Shown piece by piece: positions 1-4,685 of a DNA stretch of 6,367 nt. How positions within the stretch are numbered: the stretch's first letter is position 1; the number at the start of each line of letters is the position of its first letter. Both the position numbers and the translations under genes were made by a program. The notes under the pieces are model-generated. The model was not told the DNA's origin. It was given only the letters and a program-made list of their open reading frames with translations, and searched no databases. Source of the stretch: Methylomarinum sp. (GTDB taxonomy: Bacteria > Pseudomonadota > Gammaproteobacteria > Methylococcales > Methylomonadaceae); contig WTAG01000457.1 in NCBI GenBank assembly GCA_013139755.1, forward strand, positions 1-6,367, given 5' to 3'.

Positions 1-735
1 AAGCCAAAATATTCTGTTTCCCGAGCATACTCTCATCGGAGAGGGAAGAGGTGGCGTAAGATTTTTACCCATATTTATTCTATCCCTCAGCAGAATAGGC
101 ATGCAGTGGAAACCAATCTGGATGCAATTAGACGATTGGGTGTTGACCTTCAGTTGGCGGATAAAAAGTTAATACTTGAGGTTAATTCTAAGTCTGTAGA
201 TAAGGTTAATCATTTATATGCGAAATATAAGTTAAATGATAAAAAAGTCGTTGTAATTCACCCCACATCACGATGGATGTTTAAATCATGGAATCCTGAG
301 GCCTTTTCTCGAGTCGTTGATTTATTGGTGGAAAATGGATTTTCTATGGTACTGATTTCTGGTCCTCAGCCCGATGAAATTGAGTATGTGAAGTCAATTC
401 AATCAACAATAAAAAATACAGTGGTAGATTTGGCTGGGCAGCTTTCTATCAATGAATGTGCGGCCTTAATTAAGCAGGCCGATTGTTTTGTTGGCTTGGA
501 TTCTGTTGCAATGCATATGGCTGCAGCTGTTAATACGCCTTGCGTAGCTCTTTTTGGGCCAACAAGAGATAGATCATGGTATCCCTGGATGGTGAACCAT
601 AAAGTAATTGCTGAAAACTTTGAGTGTAGACCTTGTGGGTTAAAAGGCTGTGGAGATGGGATGCGTAGCGAATGTATACAAGCGATTAAACCTGAAACAG
701 TGGTTCAGGCAGTGATGTCATTAGTAAAGGTATAA
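1..735 (+). CDS. waaQ: Heptosyltransferase III-like GT9 glycosyltransferase (RfaQ/WaaQ type), 5'-truncated by window
   Basis: Seen: the frame is open from base 1 to the TAA at 733-735, giving 244 residues. A GTG at 106 lies inside the conserved stretch RHAVETNLDAIRRLG and is not the start, so about 100 N-terminal residues lie outside the window. Motifs include HPTSRWMFKSW (259-291), SGPQPDE in the second Rossmann domain, and GLDSVAMH followed by AAAVNTPCVALFGPT (493-561), the GT9 nucleotide-sugar binding signature. The tail carries four cysteines in the pattern C-x2-C-x4-C-x7-C (625-675). Known: this family transfers a heptose from ADP-heptose to inner-core LPS at the cytoplasmic face of the inner membrane; the FK-W and SGP-D motifs resemble E. 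coli WaaQ. Inferred: the exact acceptor heptose. The next gene begins within 20 bases, so the two are probably co-transcribed. The family is secure; the WaaQ assignment is weaker and another GT9 member remains possible. Confidence 0.88.
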   Translation, partial: KPKYSVSRAYSHRRGKRWRKIFTHIYSIPQQNRHAVETNLDAIRRLGVDLQLADKKLILEVNSKSVDKVNHLYAKYKLNDKKVVVIHPTSRWMFKSWNPEAFSRVVDLLVENGFSMVLISGPQPDEIEYVKSIQSTIKNTVVDLAGQLSINECAALIKQADCFVGLDSVAMHMAAAVNTPCVALFGPTRDRSWYPWMVNHKVIAENFECRPCGLKGCGDGMRSECIQAIKPETVVQAVMSLVKV

Positions 736-753
736 TATTTCAAATTGGACGCA

Positions 754-1896
754 ATGATGCAAAGAGTTGTATGGATTAATAAAAGCAACTGGAGAAAACC
801 TGGGCCTATTGTTTATATGGGGCTGTTAAATGCCATGGCTTTTGCTCAACATAAGATAGAAACAGACTATTTTGTTGGGTATGGAAGTGAATCAGATACA
901 GACCAGGATCTGGTTCATTTTTACGGAATTAATGTATCTTCTTTTTTACATATCCATAGAATTAAAGAAAATGATTCAGGGCGACGTGAGGTTTATAGAA
1001 AAGCTGTATTAACAATTAATCAATACTTGAGTAATGGTGATGAGGTTATTGCATTAACTCGTGAGCTTGGGGCGTTATCAGAATTATTAAAAATTAAAAA
1101 GAAAAACCCTCAATTGCAGGTGCTATATGAGTCTCATGATTATTATTTAAATCGTACTCATCTACCAAAACAAGGATTTAGTGCTATACGTAGACAATGG
1201 GCGGAGCGTATTTTGATTCCGAAAGCAGACGCATTGATTTGTCTCACTGAGCATCAAAGAGCTCTGTACCAGCAGCAATTAACACAGTTACCCATTTTAG
1301 TCGCACCTTTAGGATGCCTGGATTTTCCTAAACAAGATAGTGAGCAACGAAGGATAAAGCGAAATGTTGCCTATATCGGTCATGTACATAGTTATAAAGG
1401 CAGTGATTTGATTTTTGAACTTGCAAAAGAGCTCAAATTAAAAAATATTACTTTATCTTGTTATGGCGGAAATGAACCCCAAATTGTTGAGTTACGATCA
1501 AAATCCCAGAAGCAAGGGTTAGATGATGTTTTAAAATTTGAACCTTTTATGAGCCCTGTTGATTTGCATCGTATTTTGGATTTAGAAGTCAGTATAGGTC
1601 TTGTGCCATTGCAGGATACATTTTATAGCAGGTATTTGACCTGTCCGGTTAAAGCGCTAGATTTCTTATCGCATGGATTACCTATTGTAGCGAGTGAATT
1701 GCCAAGTATTCGTGAGGTACTGCAACATACAGGGCATTATTGCTCCAGCAAAGATGCATCGCAGTTTGCACAAGTTATTGAAGCGTTGCTGGAAAATAGT
1801 TTGGCTTATCAAGTTGCAAGTCAAGATAGTTACCAGCGCAATGTGACATTACAGTGGTACTTAAGGGCTGAAAAAATATTACAACTTTGTGCCTGA
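754..1896 (+). CDS. GT-B fold glycosyltransferase, family 4-like, probable LPS core or O-chain sugar transferase
   Basis: Seen: 380 residues from ATG 754. An in-frame TTG at 745 and ATG at 757 are alternative starts; no strong Shine-Dalgarno decides, and AAGG at 727-730 is too far from the ATGs. The N-terminal domain (about 1-185) contains ESHDYY; the C-terminal domain starts near VAYIGHVHSYKGSDLIF, the usual donor-binding loop region, and has the late signature CPVKALDFLSHGLPIVASEL followed by PSIREVL (about 298-323). Known: this layout is typical of retaining GT4-like enzymes using nucleotide-diphosphate sugars; lengths of 350-400 residues are normal. In many relatives the late signature reads K-x2-EYMA; here Asp replaces that Glu. 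There is no signal peptide, so it acts in the cytoplasm. Inferred: with a heptosyltransferase upstream and a ligase and msbA downstream, it likely adds a sugar to the LPS core. Sugar and linkage cannot be told. Confidence 0.85.
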   Translation: MMQRVVWINKSNWRKPGPIVYMGLLNAMAFAQHKIETDYFVGYGSESDTDQDLVHFYGINVSSFLHIHRIKENDSGRREVYRKAVLTINQYLSNGDEVIALTRELGALSELLKIKKKNPQLQVLYESHDYYLNRTHLPKQGFSAIRRQWAERILIPKADALICLTEHQRALYQQQLTQLPILVAPLGCLDFPKQDSEQRRIKRNVAYIGHVHSYKGSDLIFELAKELKLKNITLSCYGGNEPQIVELRSKSQKQGLDDVLKFEPFMSPVDLHRILDLEVSIGLVPLQDTFYSRYLTCPVKALDFLSHGLPIVASELPSIREVLQHTGHYCSSKDASQFAQVIEALLENSLAYQVASQDSYQRNVTLQWYLRAEKILQLCA

Positions 1897-1931
1897 ATGG
1901 TGATTTTGTTCCGTTATGTGTTAACGCGATT

Positions 1932-1940
1932 GGGGGGGGG
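1932..1940. repeat. Run of nine G (homopolymer tract)
   Basis: Seen: nine consecutive G in otherwise A+T-rich DNA, 36 bases after the glycosyltransferase stop and 29 bases before the -35 element of the promoter ahead of the methyltransferase. Known: G/C runs of this length slip during replication and serve as phase-variation switches near LPS genes in several Gram-negative bacteria. Inferred: length change here could alter a binding site or spacing upstream of the promoter, or could simply be neutral or an assembly-sensitive spot. Confidence 0.9.
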
Positions 1941-1969
1941 CTCACTTCGTATTTGCGAGGGTTAACCTT

Positions 1970-1996
1970 TTGACAAAATTACACTTCTGATATGAT
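1970..1996 (+). promoter_or_regulatory. Sigma-70 type promoter for the methyltransferase gene at 2023
   Basis: Seen: a perfect TTGACA at 1970-1975 and TATGAT at 1991-1996 preceded by TG at 1988-1989, an extended -10. The spacer is 15 bases, shorter than the optimal 17, which the extended -10 could offset. Expected start of transcription is near 2003, leaving a leader of about 20 bases with AAGGGG at 2012-2017, five bases before ATG 2023. It would let the methyltransferase and downstream genes be expressed apart from the two glycosyltransferases. Inference from consensus match only. Confidence 0.55.
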
Positions 1997-2022
1997 AGTG
2001 AAAATTTAATTAAGGGGCGGTT

Positions 2023-2703
2023 ATGTCAATTGTAAATGATGATCTTATGGAGCAATACTCTAGCCTTCATAAATCAAAAAACTATGGTGTTACGGGGCAT
2101 TATTTTTGGCCCCATATTCAGGCGTGTATTGTTGATTTAAAACCAGATTTACTATTGGAGTATGGGTGTGGCCAAAGCAGTTTGATTGATGAACTTGACT
2201 ATGAAGATGCTATTTATCATCGATATGACCCCGCAATACTCAAGTTTTCTAAAATTAATGTTGAGAGCGTAGACTTTATTATCAATACTGATGTTTTAGA
2301 GCATATTCCTGAAGAAGACTTGGGTGATGTGCTAAAACATATGAGAAGTCTTTCTCCTTATGTGTTTTTTAATATAGCAACTGGAACTGCAAAGCATATA
2401 TTACCTAATGGCCAAAATGCCCATTGTACTATATGGACTGCTGATAAATGGTTGGCAAAAATTCAAGAGTCTTTTCCTAATGCAGTTTTATGTTTTGTCG
2501 AAGAAGGTAAAAATTGTTTAATAATTACCTGGAATTCTCCTGTTAAAAGATTAATTAATGAAATTGAAAAATACAGAGCAATCGTTTCAATTGAAAAAGT
2601 GGGCTTGTTAAAAAAAATTGAACGAGCAGTTAGGTCGATAAGAAATATGATTTTTGGTAAAGAACGCGTTAGAAAAATCAAGTATAGTGTTTTAGGCAAA
2701 TAA
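2023..2703 (+). CDS. Class I SAM-dependent methyltransferase, LPS-cluster type
   Basis: Seen: 226 residues from ATG 2023, with ribosome binding site AAGGGG five bases upstream. Motif I is LLEYGCGQSS (residues 44-53), the glycine-rich SAM-binding loop; the acidic post-I position is in HRYDP (66-70, Asp69); motif II/IV-like DFIINTDVLEHIPEEDL spans 84-100. A HILPNGQNAHCTIW segment (125-138) is a candidate substrate-facing region. The last 50 residues are rich in Lys and Arg with interspersed hydrophobics, which could hold the protein near the membrane. There are no membrane segments or signal peptide, so it is cytoplasmic. Known: the D-VLEHI motif is common in small-molecule and sugar methyltransferases. 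Inferred: it methylates a core or O-chain sugar, or a lipid-linked intermediate, judged only from neighbours. It has its own promoter, separating it from the upstream glycosyltransferase. The fold is secure; the substrate is unknown. Confidence 0.85.
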   Translation: MSIVNDDLMEQYSSLHKSKNYGVTGHYFWPHIQACIVDLKPDLLLEYGCGQSSLIDELDYEDAIYHRYDPAILKFSKINVESVDFIINTDVLEHIPEEDLGDVLKHMRSLSPYVFFNIATGTAKHILPNGQNAHCTIWTADKWLAKIQESFPNAVLCFVEEGKNCLIITWNSPVKRLINEIEKYRAIVSIEKVGLLKKIERAVRSIRNMIFGKERVRKIKYSVLGK

Positions 2704-2728
2704 GACTTTTTGCAATTGTTTTTTTTGA

Positions 2729-2745
2729 TTACATCAGAAATGTAA
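2729..2745. repeat. Perfect 6-5-6 inverted repeat upstream of the ligase gene
   Basis: Seen: TTACAT, five bases CAGAA, then ATGTAA, a perfect dyad in the 81-base gap, ending 39 bases before ATG 2785. Preceded by eight T (2719-2726). It could be a protein-binding operator or a small RNA hairpin in the leader; no convincing -35/-10 pair surrounds it, and in AT-rich DNA a 6-bp dyad may be chance. I see nothing else in this gap. Confidence 0.4.
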
Positions 2746-2784
2746 CGTAAGTTTTATTCTGCTCATTATGCAATTCTAAAATAG

Positions 2785-3999
2785 ATGGGAAAAAAAATTA
2801 TTATTTCAATTCAAAGGGGGATCGAAGTATGGCTTATATTTGCTTTGACATTGTTTATTCTTGGGTATTTTATTTTTCCTACTTCGAGTAAACAAAATAC
2901 CTTTTTCTATATTGGTGTATGTATTCCCATAGTACTTTTGTTACCTGCTTATTTCGCAAAATTAAAGTTGCAAAATTGGCTTATTGCTTCAACTTTAATT
3001 TTTAGTTTCTACCTTTTTTTAAACAGCCTCTGGTCAATACATTTTTCTACTGAGCAGACATTAAGGTACTTGCGATATTTATTTACTCTTTACTGCTTAT
3101 TTGCAGCTGTTTTGTTTGTCGGTTATAAAAAGCCCAATTACTCAGGGTTTATCTTTCCAGCTCTTGTGGTGGTAGGATTTTTCCATTCTATTTACGGTAT
3201 ATGGGATCACTTTAATACCTTTAAAGATCCTTTTCTACATCGATATAGTGCAACTTATTATAATCCCATTGATTCTGCTTTACGTGTGGGATTGTTGCTA
3301 CTAACATGCTTGTGGTTGATGATGGAATCAAAAACATGGCGGGATAAGTTTTTGTATTTATGCTTATCGATACCTTTTATTATCATTATATTACTAGCTA
3401 AGTCTCGAGGACCGCAATTAGCTTTATTGGTGACGCTGCCTTTTATCGCAGTTTTTCAGGAGATAAGTTTCAAAAAATTCACTATTTTTTCCCTTGGAAT
3501 CCTATTTGCTTTTGGTCTAGTTTTCTTCTTCTCTGATTCGTTGAAAATGTTATTTAGTAGAGGATTAACTTTTCCATCTCGCGGGGAGATTTGGTTGGTA
3601 TCAATAGGTGAATCACTTGAGCATTTTTGGTTTGGTCAAGGGGCTAGTCATAAGCCTTCATTAAAAATGGCTGATGGGGGAGTATTTACTCATAGTCATA
3701 ATATATTGTTAGCCATATTTAGAATGGGTGGTTTTATAGGAGCATCCTTGTTTTTAGTTAACCTTTTCCTGTGTTTTTTTGCTGGATTTACAGAGAGGAA
3801 AAGGTTAGAGAAGCTGTGGGTTATATGGTTGCTTTTCGGGGTTCTTTGTTTAATGACAAATGGACAATACCCTTTAACAAGGCCAACTTCATTATGGTTT
3901 GCTTACTGGATACCTATTATTTTTATTTGTGCATCTTTTTCAAATTTTTTACCAATAAGAAACAGGTTGATTAAGATGGCTGGGGTTTTGAAAGAATGA
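2785..3999 (+). CDS. waaL: O-antigen ligase family protein (WaaL-like, Wzy_C domain)
   Basis: Seen: 404 residues, extremely hydrophobic, with about 12 predicted membrane segments (near 12-31, 40-58, 65-82, 97-113, 121-138, 165-180, 188-205, 210-224, 233-249, 307-333, 343-359, 368-388). A large hydrophilic stretch between about 250 and 306 is the expected periplasmic loop. It holds SRG and PSRGEIW (Arg259, Arg266), GQGA (284-287) and HSHN (303-306); another SRG lies at 207-209. Known: Wzy_C proteins share conserved arginines and a loop His near H-x-HN; WaaL transfers polymer from undecaprenyl diphosphate to core-lipid A at the periplasmic face. Length fits WaaL (about 400). Inferred: ligase rather than Wzy polymerase, because the neighbours are core genes and msbA; Wzy or another glycan ligase of the same fold cannot be excluded. 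ATG 2785 has no clear Shine-Dalgarno, but no better in-frame start is visible. Confidence 0.8.
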   Translation: MGKKIIISIQRGIEVWLIFALTLFILGYFIFPTSSKQNTFFYIGVCIPIVLLLPAYFAKLKLQNWLIASTLIFSFYLFLNSLWSIHFSTEQTLRYLRYLFTLYCLFAAVLFVGYKKPNYSGFIFPALVVVGFFHSIYGIWDHFNTFKDPFLHRYSATYYNPIDSALRVGLLLLTCLWLMMESKTWRDKFLYLCLSIPFIIIILLAKSRGPQLALLVTLPFIAVFQEISFKKFTIFSLGILFAFGLVFFFSDSLKMLFSRGLTFPSRGEIWLVSIGESLEHFWFGQGASHKPSLKMADGGVFTHSHNILLAIFRMGGFIGASLFLVNLFLCFFAGFTERKRLEKLWVIWLLFGVLCLMTNGQYPLTRPTSLWFAYWIPIIFICASFSNFLPIRNRLIKMAGVLKE

Positions 4000-4032
4000 A
4001 TTATCGGTTTTAAGCGTATTCGGTAATTTTTT
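3999..4032 (+). terminator. Terminator-like or attenuating hairpin after the ligase gene
   Basis: Seen: AATTATCG at 3999-4006 can pair with CGGTAATT at 4021-4028 (8 bp, one G-U), with a 14-base loop and a T run at 4027-4032, two bases of which are used in the stem. Stem G+C is low and the loop long, so at best a weak Rho-independent terminator. It would reduce read-through from the ligase gene into the second methyltransferase and msbA; no obvious replacement promoter follows. Confidence 0.27.
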
Positions 4033-4037
4033 AAAAG

Positions 4038-4052
4038 AAGGAAATAAAATTG
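4038..4052 (+). promoter_or_regulatory. Ribosome binding site fixing a TTG start
   Basis: Seen: AAGGA at 4038-4042 lies seven bases before TTG 4050-4052. An in-frame TAA at 4032-4034 blocks any upstream start, and the next in-frame start-type codon (TTG 4062) has no such site. TTG at 4050 is therefore the best-supported start for the second methyltransferase. Confidence 0.7.
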
Positions 4053-4685
4053 CATACAGAATTGATCCACTTCAAAGAGCGAGCTAATCGTAGTGAATAT
4101 GTAGCACATCGGTTTCAGAAGTATTTGAAAAATCGTGTTGCTGATATCGGTTGTTTTAAAGCACCATTAAGAAATTTATTAGCTGATTGTGACTATATTG
4201 GAGTCGATGTGGCAGGGAATCCGGATATTCAACTGAACTTGGATAGCAAAGATCCCTTGCCATTTCAGCCGAATGAGTTTGATGCGGTTTTATGTATTGA
4301 GGTATTAGAGCATCTGGATAATTTACATGTTGTTTTTGATGAGCTAATTCGTATTTCAAAAGACTATATTATTGTTTCGCTACCTAACTGTTGGCGTGAT
4401 GCAAGACGAAAAATAGAAAAAGGTTCCGGTGATTTTTTGCATTATGGCCTGCCAGTAGAAAAACCACTGGATAGGCATAAGTGGTTTTTTAATTGTCAAC
4501 AAGCAGAAGAATTTTTAACTTATCAGGCTGAAAAGCATAATTTAAATATAGTTGAGCTATTTGTAACAGAAAAACCAAAAGCATTGCTGGTAAAGGCTTT
4601 TAGAAAACTGTTGCATCCTGGCCAAAAATATAATAACCGTTATGCACATACAGTCTGGGTTGTTTATGAAAAAAAAGAAAAGTAG
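4050..4685 (+). CDS. Class I SAM-dependent methyltransferase (second), TTG start
   Basis: Seen: 211 residues. Motif I is ADIGCFKAPLR (31-41), a shorter variant of the SAM loop with Cys-Phe-Lys in place of the usual Gly-x-Gly ending; YIGVD (49-53) supplies the acidic ribose-binding residue; DAVLCIEVLEHLDN (78-91) is the motif IV region and IIVSLPN (107-113) the following strand. No membrane segment or signal peptide: cytoplasmic. It shares little with the methyltransferase at 2023 beyond the fold motifs, so it is not a recent duplicate. Known: the FDAVLCIEVLEHL pattern is typical of methyltransferase_11-type enzymes, common in sugar and lipid modification clusters. Inferred: modification of an LPS sugar or carrier-linked intermediate, from its place between a ligase and msbA. 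Its last 20 bases overlap the start of msbA, which suggests translational coupling. The substrate is unknown; the rare TTG start may keep expression modest. Confidence 0.84.
   Translation: MHTELIHFKERANRSEYVAHRFQKYLKNRVADIGCFKAPLRNLLADCDYIGVDVAGNPDIQLNLDSKDPLPFQPNEFDAVLCIEVLEHLDNLHVVFDELIRISKDYIIVSLPNCWRDARRKIEKGSGDFLHYGLPVEKPLDRHKWFFNCQQAEEFLTYQAEKHNLNIVELFVTEKPKALLVKAFRKLLHPGQKYNNRYAHTVWVVYEKKEK

Noticed and set aside
106..735. GTG at 106 as the start of the heptosyltransferase
   Set aside because: The frame is open back to base 1 and the upstream residues match the family, so the gene is truncated by the window, not started there.
731..736. Perfect TATAAT at the end of the heptosyltransferase gene
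   Set aside because: No acceptable -35 at a proper distance (GGCAGT at 17 bases) and no extended TG; it straddles the stop codon and is common in AT-rich DNA.
2463..2699. 78-codon reading frame on the - strand
   Set aside because: It lies wholly antisense within the methyltransferase gene, has no recognisable domain, and mirrors the AT-rich coding strand.
2696..2726. GCAAA/TTTGC hairpin followed by eight T after the first methyltransferase gene
   Set aside because: Only a 5-bp stem with an 8-base loop, and five bases separate it from the T run; too weak to call a terminator.
3771..3974. 67-codon + strand frame inside the ligase gene
   Set aside because: Shifted-frame shadow of a membrane-protein gene with no motif and no ribosome site.
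3903..4109. 68-codon - strand frame over the ligase end and next gene start
   Set aside because: Antisense to two well-supported genes, no motif; composition reflects the opposite strand.
4156..4359. 67-codon - strand frame inside the second methyltransferase
   Set aside because: Antisense to the SAM-binding motifs; no family resemblance.
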